Position numbers and translations under genes: made by a program. The notes under the pieces were generated by a model that saw only the letters and a list, made by a program, of their open reading frames with translations, was not told the origin of the DNA and did no database searches. A DNA stretch of 64,000 nt from Sphaerosporella brunnea (taxonomy: Eukaryota > Ascomycota > Pezizomycetes > Pezizales > Pyronemataceae), in contig VXIS01000069.1 in the NCBI GenBank assembly GCA_008704415.1, positions 1 to 64,000 on the forward strand, in the 5' to 3' direction. How positions within the stretch are numbered: position 1 is the first letter of the stretch; each line of letters opens with the position of its first letter. Shown piece by piece: positions 25,801 to 36,772 of the stretch.

Positions 25801-26730
25801 GCTCATGAGTTCGAAGATGATGGGTATGGTGGTGATCGCGAGGATGAGGTGTTCAAGATGGATGAGGATCATCAGGAAGAAGTTAAGAAGGAGGTCAAGA
25901 AGGGCTCATGGGCCGAGAGATGTATGACAAGGGCTGCGTCATCGCCTAGCGTCATCCACAGAGATAATAACGCGAATACTGCCTTCACTGACGAACCCCC
26001 AAAGGAGAGAGTCGAGCTCTTCCTCCTTCTTGAGGATCTCACGGCCGGCATGAAGTCTCCTTGTGTTCTGGATTTGAAGATGGGGACTCGGCAATATGGT
26101 GTCGAGGCCTCGGAAAAGAAACGCAAGTCCCAGGCAAGAAAGTGCGCCGTTACAACATCCCGGGAGCTCGGAGTTCGTGTCTGCGGCATGCAGGTATGGA
26201 ACGCTAAGACTGGGACGTACTCGTTCGAAGACAAGTATTTCGGACGAGATTTGAAGGCTGGTCGTGAGTTCCAAAGCGCCCTTACTCGCTTCTTGTATGA
26301 TGGGAAGGATGAATCCTCGATTCTGCGTCACATCCCGACCATGTTGGCGAAGCTGAGGGCTCTGGAGAAGCTGATTAAGCAGCTGCCGGGCTACAGATTC
26401 TACGCTAGTAGTTTGCTGGTGTTGTACGACGGGCAGGACAAGGATCGTACCATCGACCTCAAGATCGTGGACTTTGCAAACTGTGTCACCGCCGAGGACC
26501 CGCTTCCGGAAACTGCCACATGCCCCCCCAAAGACCGTTTCGGTGTCGATCGGGGCTACCTCCGCGGGCTGCGCTCCTTGCAGATATACATCCGCAACAT
26601 ATGGAAGGAAGTTAAGGGCACAGAATGGACGGAGCGAGGCGAGGAGGGGTACATGAGCGGGCGAGACCAGGGAGACGATATCGGGTCAGGATGGGATTTG
26701 CTCGAGGACTTGGGCGAGGTGTCGACATGA
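22883..26730 (+). CDS. KCS1: Inositol hexakisphosphate kinase (KCS1 type)
   Basis: Two exons, 22883-24993 and 25047-26730, give 1264 residues. The first 640 or so residues are disordered, with Ser runs and a charged Arg/Glu helix near residues 275-315. The catalytic region begins near residue 655 ([17 protein letters not shown]) and is interrupted by an acidic/Ser-rich insert. It resumes with the inositol-polyphosphate kinase signature PCVLDLKMG at about 1042-1050, the SSLLVLYDG segment and the [10 protein letters not shown] metal-binding motif near 1178. The family phosphorylates InsP6 to InsP7 with ATP and works in phosphate and stress signalling, mainly in the cytosol. The 53-bp intron splits the Arg codon in FLPRYIGVL. 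A 9-codon upstream frame begins at an ATG at 22873 and overlaps the start. Confidence 0.95.
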
Positions 26731-28118
26731 ACACCTTCCACACCGACGAATCTACGAAGTTCACGATTATGGCAAACATAGCGATGGTTGATTGTCGAAA
26801 ACTGGCGGTTGGCGAAGTGGCATGGCATGGAATTCGGGTGTCAGATTTTCTGTTCTGTTTTTGCTTCACTTGGACTGGTTAGTTTTTGCTTCTATGTTTT
26901 TGGGCGATTCTTTTATTCGGAGCTTCGGCTGGTCGGTTAGTTGGGGGTTTTCGGGACGGGGCTTGTTTTGTCTTATTATTCGTTCACGATTACTAATTTG
27001 ACAGTTCGTTCAGTTCAGTTCAGTCTGGAGCGGTTTGCATTTTTTTTCTTTTTTCTTGTTCCTTTTTTTTTTTTTTTTCGGGGCTTGTGGATTGCTTTAT
27101 TGCTTTTCTGGGTGTGATTCTTGCTTTTGTTTTGATGATCGATCTTGCGCATCGCCAGGCTGCGGTTCTTGATGTTTATGCGTTACTTTTTTATTTTCTT
27201 TTCCTTCATTGTGTGTACTACCGTATGGGGGAGTCTTCATCGACTTGACAACATTATATGCAAGAGTCGGCTTCCATATGTTTTTGTTTTCTGCATGCCG
27301 CGTTTCTTTATTGTCTTTTGGAGGAGGGGAAGGGATAACTACTTACATGTATTATAATATAATGCCTATGGGATGAAGTTTTTTTCTTTACATACTTTGG
27401 TTCTTGGTATCGTGATGTCAGACCAGTTGGAACGGAATAATGTTGCATGTGTTGAAAGACTTGGTGAGGGTTTCGGCGTGTTAGGCTTTGAATGTCGGCG
27501 TTCACGCGCTGCTGGGCAGGGCTTCGTCCGGAAAAACTTTGACTGGGCGTCGGCTGGTGTGGGCAGGGTTTGAAGCGGTCTTGCGGAGGTGGGGGTCGGT
27601 GTGTGGGGGGTGGGGGGTGGGGGGTGGGGTGGGGATACATACTCGAGGCCGCTCAGCCTTGTTTCCGGCTTGGAGATCGATGGGTCGATGGGCATGAAGG
27701 GGTGATAGCTGGTGAATAACATCGGCATCAGCAACTTGGGGGGTTTGAGTATTGAGTGCGCAGTGGGAAGGCAAGGGGTGGATAGAAGAAGCCTCCACCT
27801 GGAAAGCGTGGCGTTTGCGGTTGCTGGCGTTTTGTCTGACATAATTGTATGTATCAGCAGTTCCCCCAACCAAGCTGCTCTTCTTCACCAAGCTTATGGC
27901 TTCGAATCCATGCTTAACCAAAGACCATGACAAGTAGTGGTTCAGATTGAACATGCGGCATGTGTATGCAGTGAGCACGACTCGGCTTAGTCGGAACCAG
28001 CCCGGACCCGCAAACTATCGATATCGTCGACGTCGGGGACGGCCAGCTCAGGCTCGGCAAATCGATGTGTCGAATTGAGTACTCTAACTGCTCAGGAGTT
28101 TGATTGAAGCTGACTCGA

Positions 28119-28119
28119 A

Positions 28120-28150
<31 letters not shown>

Positions 28151-28156
28151 AAGAAG
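28119..28156. repeat. GAA microsatellite
   Basis: About twelve uninterrupted AAG/GAA units. Confidence 0.9.
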
Positions 28157-28406
28157 CGGTTGCTCGTTCCACTTCCATGTTCGTTTCCCGGATATGAGAG
28201 CGGAGCAAAGGAAGACTCGCATGGTGGTATCAGAATCATACGATGAGTGCAGCTACCTAAGTACATAACGGGACTCAATTAGGAATTCCGCTCGTCTATA
28301 TCAGTGGCCATCTGGAATCCGGATCTACAAAACCAACTCCGGGGTATTGCGGGGTGCAGAAATGAATATTTGGCCCCCATTCCCGGGTATACGAATGTGG
28401 ACTCTT

Positions 28407-28434
28407 GCAGCAGCAGCAGCAGCAGCAGCAGCAT
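28407..28434. repeat. CAG microsatellite in the promoter of the next gene
   Basis: Nine CAG units lie about 140 bp upstream of the start codon at 28574, before the TATA-like site, so they sit in the likely promoter rather than in coding sequence. Confidence 0.85.
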
Positions 28435-28484
28435 TGTGTGACTCTACAACCCAATTGCGATGTGTGACTAACAACCCCACACGG

Positions 28485-28490
28485 TATAAA
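28485..28490 (+). promoter_or_regulatory. TATA-like box of the pyridoxamine-oxidase-like gene
   Basis: TATAAA lies 84 bp upstream of the start codon at 28574, a sensible distance for a fungal TATA element with a short 5' UTR. Only the sequence and its position support this. Confidence 0.45.
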
Positions 28491-28573
28491 GCCGGCAGAC
28501 CGAGAGAAGACGACAGCAAAGAAAGATCTCGACACCGCCCCCTACCTAACCTTCCCCCGCATCCGAAAAAACA

Positions 28574-29509
28574 ATGGTGAAGTTCTATGATTCAATCCCA
28601 CCAGACCTGATGGAGTGGTGCCTGCAGCAGCACGTATTCTGGACCGCATCCGCCCCCATGACGGGGAAGCATGTACGTGTGTTTTTTTCTTTCTGTTTCC
28701 AGTTCTTTTCCTTCTACCCGCGTGCGTGCGTTCATCCGTGGAGGAAAAAAAAGCAAGTTGACAGCAAGGGTCGTGCCGTGCGCGGCAGATCAATGTGTCT
28801 CCCAAGGGCACGTGGGGCTGCGCATTCTCCTTCCTGGGACCGAATACCGCGGCTTATGTCGACCTCACTGGCTCCGGGTGCGAAACGATCGCGCATGTCT
28901 ACGAAAACGGACGTATCACTATCTTGTTCAACTCATTTGATGCCAGCCCGAGGATCCTGAGGTTGTTCTGCAACGCGAAGGTGCTGGAACATGATCAGCC
29001 TGAGTTTCCGGAGATGATCAGGAAGGTCGGTGGGGAGGGACTTGCTGGTGCTAGGGCTGTTATCTTGTTGGATATTTTTAAGGTTGGTGGGGTTTTGTTT
29101 TGTTTGTGTTTTGTGTTGGTGGTTGAGCGTCGGATAGGTGCAGACAAGCTGTGGTTACGGCGTTCCCGTCCTGGCGGTCGCTTCGGACGCTGCCGAGGCC
29201 TGCTTCGAAGGCCGAAAGACCTTGTCGAACTGGGCCACCACCAAGATCGCAAAAGGCGAGCTCCAGGAGTACCACCGAGCCAACAACACGCACTCGCTGG
29301 ACGGCATCCCGGGGATGAAGTCAGCTCGGCGGACCAGCGGAGAAACACTGCAAGTCATCGGCAACCTTAAGGCGTGGCTTCGGAGGATTACGAAGTGCCC
29401 GGATGCACTCCTGACAGGCATGGCGCTTGGCGTGGCGGCGGTGGGGATCCTCTCGAAGCGGTCACTCATTGCAGGACTGGTTTCGAGGGCGGTGGCTCGC
29501 TGGATGTAA
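28574..29509 (+). CDS. Pyridoxamine 5'-phosphate oxidase-like (FMN-binding split barrel) protein
   Basis: Three exons, 28574-28672, 28789-29082 and 29138-29509, encode 254 residues. The start MVKFYDSIPPDLMEWCLQQH, the middle NVSPKGTWGCAFSFLGPNTA with ITILFNSFDASPRILRLFCN, and CGYGVPVLA match the fungal PNPOx-like family, which adopts the flavin-binding split-barrel fold. Enzyme activity of these fungal members is mostly untested, so pyridoxine metabolism should not be assumed. The C-terminal 40 residues contain a hydrophobic stretch (ALLTGMALGVAAVGIL) that could be a membrane anchor. All three exon lengths are multiples of three and the junctions are GT..AG. The gene is closely ringed by microsatellites. 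Confidence 0.85.
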
Positions 29510-29558
29510 CTGTAGATCTCGCGGGGAATACTGCTCCGTCGGATCGAGACGGTGACAC

Positions 29559-29596
29559 GAGGAGGAGGAGGAGGAGGAGGAGGAGGAGGAGGAGGA
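29559..29596. repeat. GAG microsatellite
   Basis: About a dozen uninterrupted AGG/GAG units just after the stop codon of the upstream gene, probably in its 3' UTR. Confidence 0.85.
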
Positions 29597-30286
29597 GAGG
29601 CATGTGCAACAACTACTTCATAGAAGTGCCGGAGAAAAGGATTCGCTGTCACACGGTTCCTCGCATTATCGTGAATTGTGTATGTGTACGAGACAAGGCC
29701 TGTGCTACAGCGATAGAGAACGGTGGTGGGGGGGGGGGGGGTGTTCCTGAGGCATAATCAACCCGACAAGCCATCGCATGGACCTTGTTGCCAGTGGTCG
29801 TGCTATGTAGAGAGCTAAGCATGTATTCCACTCGGAGCTCCAATGGGGTTCTTCTACAATCAAGCGGATCTCTGAGACGAGCTCAGCCAGCTCAGTATAT
29901 TAGAAGGTAGTTACTACAGAGATACACTCTCCCATGAAACCAAGAACCTATTGCAGATTCGGGATGATTTTGGTGGTGGTGGTGATGGTGGTGGTGGTGG
30001 TGGTGGTGGTTTTGGTTGTGGTTGACGTCGGCCTAGCTAAGTTACCTTGCCTAAGGCAAGCTACGCTTTCTTCAGCTGGATGTTCTGGAGGCTGGACTGT
30101 CTCGCCCTGACACGGCGGCAGGGGGGTGTGGCGGGGTAGTGTAACTAGTGTTTTCGTTGGGGCAGATGCCATCGCAAGAGTGGACTAGCGGGCTGCGGAT
30201 TGAGGATTGTGGGGTTGGGTTCGGCTACGGTTTTGTGTGCGGGTGCGGGGTTGCTTCCGCGCTTAGCGGCGGCCCCTCCTGGGGAG

Positions 30287-30289
<3 letters not shown>

Positions 30290-30338
<49 letters not shown>
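30290..30338. repeat. GT/GA dinucleotide microsatellite
   Basis: A short GT run passes directly into about fifteen GA units, giving a purine-rich strand. Confidence 0.85.
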
Positions 30339-30863
30339 GTGTTTCAGACCCACCATGCGATCAATTGAGAATTGAGGGCATCTTCAACAGCCTCAGATGG
30401 CAGAGAGGAAGCAATTGCACGCTGCTTCGGCTGATGCTCTCATCACCAACCACCGACCAGACTGCCTGCTTTGAAATCGACAACGGTTGCCATATCCATC
30501 CATCCATCCGTCCGTCCATCCATCTCCCGTGTGGCACAAGCAAGCAAGCAAAGCAGCCCTCAGCAAGCAGGGGGTGGGCACTGGGCAGCCACTTCCACTT
30601 TCATCGACACATGCCATCCACAGAGCCGGTCCGATGGTCAGGCTTGCATCCACCCCGGCAACTCGATATACCGTCACAAACCTCCTGCTGCAGAAAGCAG
30701 GGGTAGGGATCTCGCCCATCGCAAATCCATGCCGAGGGACAGCCTGCGCCGTGGCCAGAGCTTCCTCCTACTTAAACTCCCAGATCCCCCCCCCCCCCCC
30801 ACACACCATCACCTCCACTGCCGATTCTCTTCCGCTGTACCAAACCACCCCCGCGCAAACAAC

Positions 30864-32592
30864 ATGAGTCTTACGCAGCACATCGAGCTCCCTAACGGAG
30901 TGAAATACGACCAGCCATTGGGACTGTATGCTCCTCCCCCGCGAAGACCTGCTGTTGCGCTGGCATTGCACTCTTACTGACAAGCTTCCCCTCGAATGCA
31001 GATACATCAATGGCAAGTTCGTGCCAGGTGTCGAGGGCAAGACCTTCGAAGTCATCAACCCCGCTACCGAGAAGGTCACCTGCTCCGTGCACGAGGCCAC
31101 CGAGAAGGATGTCGACATCGCAGTGAAGGCCGCCAGGGCCGCCTTCACCAGCGGCCCTTGGCCCGAAATGGCCCCCGCTGACCGTGGCTGCCTTCTGAAT
31201 AAGCTCGCCGACCTGATGGAGCGGGATATGCACAAGATCGCCTCGGTCGAGTCTCTGGACAACGGCAAGAGCGTCACCCTCTCGAAGATCGATGTCGTCA
31301 ACGCCATTGGGTGTCTGAGATACTACGCAGGTTGGGCGGACAAGGTCCACGGAAAGGTCATCGACACCAAGCCTGGAACCGTGAACTTCACTCGCAACGA
31401 GCCTATCGGTGTTTGCGGACAGATTATCCCGTAAGGAAAACTACAGCTGTGGCGGTGGGAGGGGCAGTAACTGATAAGCTCGCAGATGGAACTTCCCCCT
31501 GCTCATGTGGGCATGGAAGATTGGCCCCGCCATCGCAACCGGTAACACCGTGGTCCTTAAGACCGCTGAGCAGACCCCTCTGAGCGCTCTCGTTGTCAGC
31601 GAGCTCATCACGGAGGCTGGTTTCCCTCCTGGTGTTATCAACATCATCTCCGGGTACGAATTACCCGCCTCAGTCCATGTGAGATACCTATTGACGGGAG
31701 CTTTAGTTTTGGACGGGTTGCCGGTGCCGCCATCTCAAACCACATGGACGTCGACAAGGTCGCCTTTACTGGTTCCACCCTTGTCGGACGGACCATCCTG
31801 AAGGCTGCTGCCGACAGCAACCTGAAGAAGGTCACTCTCGAGCTTGGCGGCAAGTCCCCCAACATCATCTTCAAGGATGCCGATATCGACAAGGCCATCG
31901 AGTGGGCCAACATGGGCATCTTCTTCAACCACGGACAGTGTTGCTGCGCCGGTTCCCGTATCTACGTCCAAGAGGACATCTACGACGAGTTCGTCGAGAA
32001 GTTCAAGCAGAGAATCGCGAAGAATGTTGTTGGCGACCCATTCGACGACAAAACTTTCCAGGGGCCCCAGGTGTCTCAGCTCCAGTTCGACCGTATCATG
32101 AGCTACATCGAGCACGGAAAGGCGGAGGGTGCCAAAGTTGAGATCGGAGGACAGCGCAAGGGGGATGTCGGCTACTTCATTGAGCCTACCATCTTCTCCA
32201 ACGTCAAGACCGACATGAAGATCATGCAGGAGGTGAGCTTTTCCCTCGATCGGGCGTGGAATATCCACATACTAATAAATACCCAGGAAATCTTCGGGCC
32301 TGTCGCCTCTATCGCGAAGTTCAAGGATGTCGACGAGATTGTTGAGATCGGTAACGCTACCACCTACGGTCTCGCTGCCGCTGTCCACACTAAGGACATC
32401 AACACCGCCTTCGACGTCGCCAACCGCCTGAAGGCCGGAACCGTCTGGGTCAACTGCTACAACATGCTGAGCTCTGCAATTCCCTTCGGTGGATTCAAGG
32501 AGTCCGGTCTCGGACGAGAGCTGGGCAAGGCCGCTTTGGCCAACTACACCCAGATCAAGTCCGTCCATATCAACATAGGTGGCCACGATTAA
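30864..32592 (+). CDS. NAD(P)-dependent aldehyde dehydrogenase
   Basis: Five exons, 30864-30925, 31002-31430, 31486-31653, 31707-32232 and 32287-32592, encode 496 residues, the standard length for class 1/2 aldehyde dehydrogenases. Family marks are clear: [16 protein letters not shown], the catalytic-base motif [10 protein letters not shown] (Glu265), the nucleophile motif GQCCCAGSR (Cys299), EIFGPVASI, and the C-terminal [15 protein letters not shown]. It oxidises aldehydes to acids. It resembles the cytosolic fungal AldA type, and I see no mitochondrial presequence. Every junction is GT..AG and preserves the frame. The gene sits alone, and the substrate cannot be told from sequence. Confidence 0.95.
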
Positions 32593-33528
32593 GTGCATTG
32601 TGTCTGTCTTTCTTTCGGTGTTTAGCAAGTGTTTTCACTTTTTTTCTTATGAATAACGATGTTGGGTCTGCTTTGGGATATCTGTACCTTAGGGTGATTA
32701 GCACGTTTTGTGCGGAACCGGGCTTGGGGTTCCTTTCTTGTACAATTGAAATGGCACCATTCCTCGGCTCTGATGTTCGTCGTGAGACCGGAAATCTTGT
32801 GCGTTTTCTGCCATTGCAGCGAATCATAAGCCAGCACTCGACTATTCTGGTTCTTGTTCTGCTCGAGAACAAAAGGTCTGTCACAGAGACTATCTCAATG
32901 GCCCCAATCGCTGTGGTGGGATCACCTACGCATGTTAATTTTATGATATTCGTGGTGGTTCTTTGCGGGGCATGCAGAATGACGCAAGGCTAAGCTGTGG
33001 CTGATGAAGATGAGGCATGAAACTGTTCATCTTATATCACTCCCAACAAAGGCCACCAAAACATTGCATCCACTGTGCATGAAAGAGTCCCTCCACCTTT
33101 CTCAGCGAACGACAAAGCCGCTCGCCAAAATCCCTTTGAAATGAAGTAGAAGACAAAGAGAACCAATAAAAAAAAAAGAAGAAAAGACCACAAGCCCTAA
33201 CCCATCCGCCAACAACCATCCAACGGCCGATCCTTGCAACAGAGCTTGCCCGCCGGGAGACACCAATCTCCATCTTTGTCTCCACCACCGAAGACCGCAA
33301 CCAAACAAGCAACTTCCCCCCTTCCCCCCACCCTTCCCCCCACCCTTCCCGCTGTCGTCTTTCAGGACTCGTCGTTCTCACATACACGCAAACGCAACTC
33401 GCACATCCTTTACTGAGCCATGGTAGACCGGCAATTCCGCTCTACACTTTCGTAGTAAGCGATCCCTTCCCTCCCCCCCTCGGCTTACTTACATAACTCA
33501 CTCACACGCACAACAGCTCCCTGTAATC
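32593..33528. other. Intergenic stretch
   Basis: This contains the 3' UTR of the aldehyde dehydrogenase and the promoter of the next plus-strand gene. The latter part (33300-33500) is C-rich. I see no gene. Confidence 0.5.
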
Positions 33529-34564
33529 ATGTCTTGCCCTCCTGAACCCCAGCAGCAGCAGCAGGAGACACGTCCGCCGCTGCGGCCCTCGGCGAATGGA
33601 AGTGGCGATAGCACCAATTCCATAACAACTGCAACTGCAACTACAACCACGGCTACCGCACCAACCAATAGTAACCCACCCTCCTCCCCACACTCCTCGT
33701 CCTCGCCGCAAAGCCGCAAGCGAAAGCGGCCCACCCCCGTGCCCGCACCCGCACCCGCCGCACCAACAGCCGCACCCACTCCGGCCGAGTTCGTCGGAAG
33801 AGCGATATGGGCGAAGCTAGACTCTGTAGAACCCCCGTTCCCCCGTCCCCCCCACCACAACATAGCTGACACTCGCCCGCGCCGCCGCCACAAAGCCCAC
33901 ACACAGCGCCATAGCCCGCATCACCAAGCGCTACCAAAAACGCATCCAGCGCGCCACGCGCAACATGTCGGCGCCCGCCGCCGAGGATATAAAAAGCTCC
34001 AACTACGCGGCACGAAACGCCGAGATTGCAGAGTATCTTAAGGGCTTTGGAATAGTGGTGGAATCGTCCTCTGCGTCTTCTCCGCCGCCGCCGCCGCCGC
34101 CCCCGCACCAGCCGCCGCAGATCGATCCCGCCTTGCCCCAGCAGCAGCAGCAGCAGCGGCAGCAGCAGTCGCTGCAGCCGCAGATATCCCAGCCGCAACA
34201 GCAGGGCGCCGGTTTGCTCACGGTGCTCAAGGAAGCTAATAGTGCGGCTAGAAGCGCAAGGAATGTGCTTGCGACGCTGAGGTACACGCATAGGGATGAC
34301 TGCGAGAGGAATAAGGACGTTGTCGAGGTGCAGATGGCGCAGATCGAGAACTTCGCGATTGTTGCGGAGAGGTTTGCGGGCGTTGTTGAGGCGCAGATCA
34401 GGGCTGGTGGCGGGGAGGGGGAGGGGGAGGGGGAGGGGGAGGGGGAGGGGGAGGAGGGTAGAAGTGGTGGGAATGGCGGGGATGGGAAAGAGGGTGAGGG
34501 TCCTGCTCCGTCCGCTGCTGCCAATGGGGAGTACTTGACTGGTTGCTCTGCAGCAAATATATGA
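33529..34564 (+). CDS. Hypothetical low-complexity/coiled-coil protein
   Basis: Two exons fit: 33529-33825 and 33866-34564 (intron 40 bp), or a second exon from 33896 (intron 70 bp, AAG acceptor). Both keep the frame and give roughly 320-330 residues. After a Gln/Pro/Ser/Thr-rich N-terminus comes a helical core (WAKLDS joined to LARAAATKPTHSAIARITKR, then NYAARNAEIAEYLKGFG). Poly-Pro and poly-Gln follow, then a second helical segment (LTVLKEANSAARSARNVLAT through EIENFAIVAERFAG-like heptads) and a Gly-Glu repeat (34410-34458). The repeat is a run of G5A units at the DNA level. I do not recognise the family. A small subunit of a coiled-coil complex is possible but unproven. Confidence 0.55.
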
Positions 34565-35182
34565 TTGCGAGACATGCAAGAAAAAATCAAAATTAATTGC
34601 ACAATTTATGGCGGCGATGCATCGATATGCGCCACGCATACAAACCTCTCTCCTCTCTGCTTGCCTGATAATACCTACAAGCAAAACCATCCGAGCCCAC
34701 TGATAACAAACAAAAGAGGTCAATCGTAACAGTCGTCGTCGTACAAATATGAGCAGCCTCTACCTAGCCTAGCATAAACTCGTGGACATTGCCTGCCAGT
34801 CACAAAGTCTAAAACCACGTTTTCTTTTCTGTTCGTGTCGTCATGATGGATTGCTATTTCCCCCCATTGCCCCACCCTACTAGGTAGGTAGCTTCACCGC
34901 AAACTCCGTCAAGTTAAGTGCAAAAACAGAGAAAAAAAACAAAAAAAAAAAACGAAAACAAAAAGCCACAACCAGACCAGACCAGAAAACTGACTGCATA
35001 AAAAACAAACAAAAAAAACAAAAAAAAACAAGACACTGAATATCCCAACGACCAACCAACCGCACACCCACGCAACTGAAAAAAGATGCCGCCAAAAACC
35101 ATGTTAAAAGAGGAAAAGAGGGAGAGAGAGAGAGAGCCGGGGGGGGGGGGGGGCGAGGGGAACAAAAGGATGTAAACGACTA
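34565..35182. other. Convergent intergenic stretch
   Basis: Two genes converge here. The stretch is A-rich on the plus strand (34920-35060), matching a T-rich 3' UTR of the minus-strand phosphatase, and has a G homopolymer at about 35140-35152. No gene is seen. Confidence 0.5.
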
Positions 35183-36328
35183 CTACAGGAAATACTCGCT
35201 CCGCCCTGTTCTCCCTTGAGGTACCATCCGCTGGTCGTCTGGCACCGCTTGGAAGATGATGAAGCGCGGTGATAGGTCCTCGTCTAGCTTCATGATGCTG
35301 GCGACGTTGCCGCAGCGGTAGCAGTAGTTTGGCGCCGACCAGACCGTTACGACGTCATTATTCTGGAAGTGGTACTGCGGAGGAGAGATGTTATTAGCAG
35401 TGGGTGGGGTAGATAATGGAGTGTGAGAGGTCATACTTTGTACCCTTCGTTGACAAGCTGGTGTGCTCGAGCTATCAGTGATAGCCCGTTCACATGGTTG
35501 AACTCCGTCGCGACCTTATCACCGAACAACCAGCCTGCGCCTCGGGGTGATACGTTCCAAGTCTCGACCTCCTCCGGATCACTCCATACGAGATCGCAGA
35601 ACGCGCCCTCGTGCGGGATCTCCTGCGCTCTCGCCACAACGCGGATCTGGTCCAGCGTTCGGATCTCGGGACTCAAACCGCCGTGGACGCAGAGAACGCT
35701 GCCGTCGATGATCGCGGCCAGCGCTAGGAAGTCGAAGACCTGACAGCAGCTCTTCCACACGCTCGCGTTGCCGTACTTGTTTTGGCACTCCTCGTAGAAC
35801 CCGTAGACCTGCGTGATCTGCCTGCTTTCGTGGTTCCCGCGCACCAAAGTTATCCGCTCTGGGTACTTCGCCTTCAGGCACATCAGCAGTGTGAACGTCT
35901 CGAGCGAGAAGTAGCCGCGGTCGACGAAGTCGCCGAGGAAGACGTAGTTGATCTTGTCTGGCATGCCGCCGCCGACGCGGAACAGCTCGAGCAGGTCGTA
36001 GAACTGGCCGTGGATATCGCCGCACACGGTAACGGGCGTCGACACCGGCTGGATATTCGATTCTGTGAAGCCGGAAGAAGTGAAGAGAAGTGAGCCACAC
36101 CGGTTTCATTTCATTTTCGTTGTAAGAAGTGGTTTTTTTTTTTTTTTTTTGTTCCTACAACTGCCAACACTGGGATCGCAAACCCTCCATCAAACACTCC
36201 TTCACCAACTCGCATAATCGCTTCATGTCCCCTTCGCTTAGGTATTTGCATTTCTTGGCCATCTCCAGCCACTCGTCCGGCCCGCCGCAATTCGTCGGCG
36301 CCGGTCCGCCCATATCGGCTATGCTCAT
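35183..36328 (-). CDS. SIT4: PPP-family Ser/Thr phosphatase catalytic subunit, SIT4/PP6 type
   Basis: Three minus-strand exons, 36328-36184, 36062-35437 and 35374-35183, encode 320 residues. The metal-binding motifs are intact: [24 protein letters not shown], then HGGLSPEI and [30 protein letters not shown] and the C-terminal YFL ending favour the SIT4/PP6 branch over PPG1 or PP2A proper. SIT4 acts with SAP subunits in cell-cycle and TOR signalling in the cytoplasm and nucleus. The start is the first ATG of the open frame ([20 protein letters not shown]); it gives an N-terminus about 20 residues longer than most homologues, and an ATG at 36313 is an alternative. The first junction splits the Glu codon of MEESNIQPV. 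The gene is head to head with UPF3. Confidence 0.92.
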
Positions 36329-36772
36329 CTTTGTCGGGATCGGCGTCGCGAAGGTGAAGTTGGTCAGCGATGCCAGCGACGATGAGATGTCCACGGTTGA
36401 CGGGTAGGAGGATGAGTCCGACGGGCGAGGAAGGAAAGACGGGAGAAGCTTCTTGAGGGGTATGGTTGCTGATTTGTATCGGATAAGTCTCGTGGGAGAC
36501 GGGGGAATGGGATGGGGGGGCGGCGGTGGGGTCGGAATGATTCTGTGGGTTTGCGGCGTTTAGCGATCGAGTGCTGTGCAGTGAACGGCAATAAGATGCG
36601 GGTTTGTTTGTTGGTGATGAAGATAGTCGTGTGCCTTGTCTCTCTCCTTCTGTGCTTCTTCTCATCTACATACCTCACATACCAAGCTTTACTTTGCGAT
36701 ACGTCAACCATCACCAACCAGCCAACCACCCACACGTTTCACACTAATCGCTCGATTGACTAAGCCGCCGCT
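36329..36772. promoter_or_regulatory. Divergent promoter region between SIT4 and UPF3
   Basis: About 440 bp separate the two divergently transcribed start codons, so both promoters must lie here. I see no clear TATA box. The open frames inside it are shadows with no family match. Confidence 0.5.

Larger units (their letters stand above)
26731..28573. other. Intergenic, T-rich then G-rich
   Basis: Directly after KCS1 the plus strand is strongly T-rich (27000-27350), as expected of a 3' UTR and terminator zone. At 27603-27634 the plus strand is almost pure G with single Ts and could form a G-quadruplex. A GAA run and a CAG run follow and are listed separately. No gene is supported. Confidence 0.5.
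29510..30863. other. Intergenic stretch crowded with microsatellites
   Basis: It holds a GAG run (about 29559-29596), a G homopolymer near 29730, a GGT-type run (about 29971-30010), a GT/GA run (30290-30338), CCAT/CCGT repeats near 30497-30525 and a C homopolymer near 30790. The last 200 bp are the likely promoter of the aldehyde dehydrogenase. No gene is supported. Confidence 0.6.

Noticed and set aside
33653..34723. 356-codon open frame on the minus strand
   Set aside because: It is the antisense shadow of the low-complexity gene at 33529-34564; its Leu/Arg runs come from the CAG/GGGGGA repeats.
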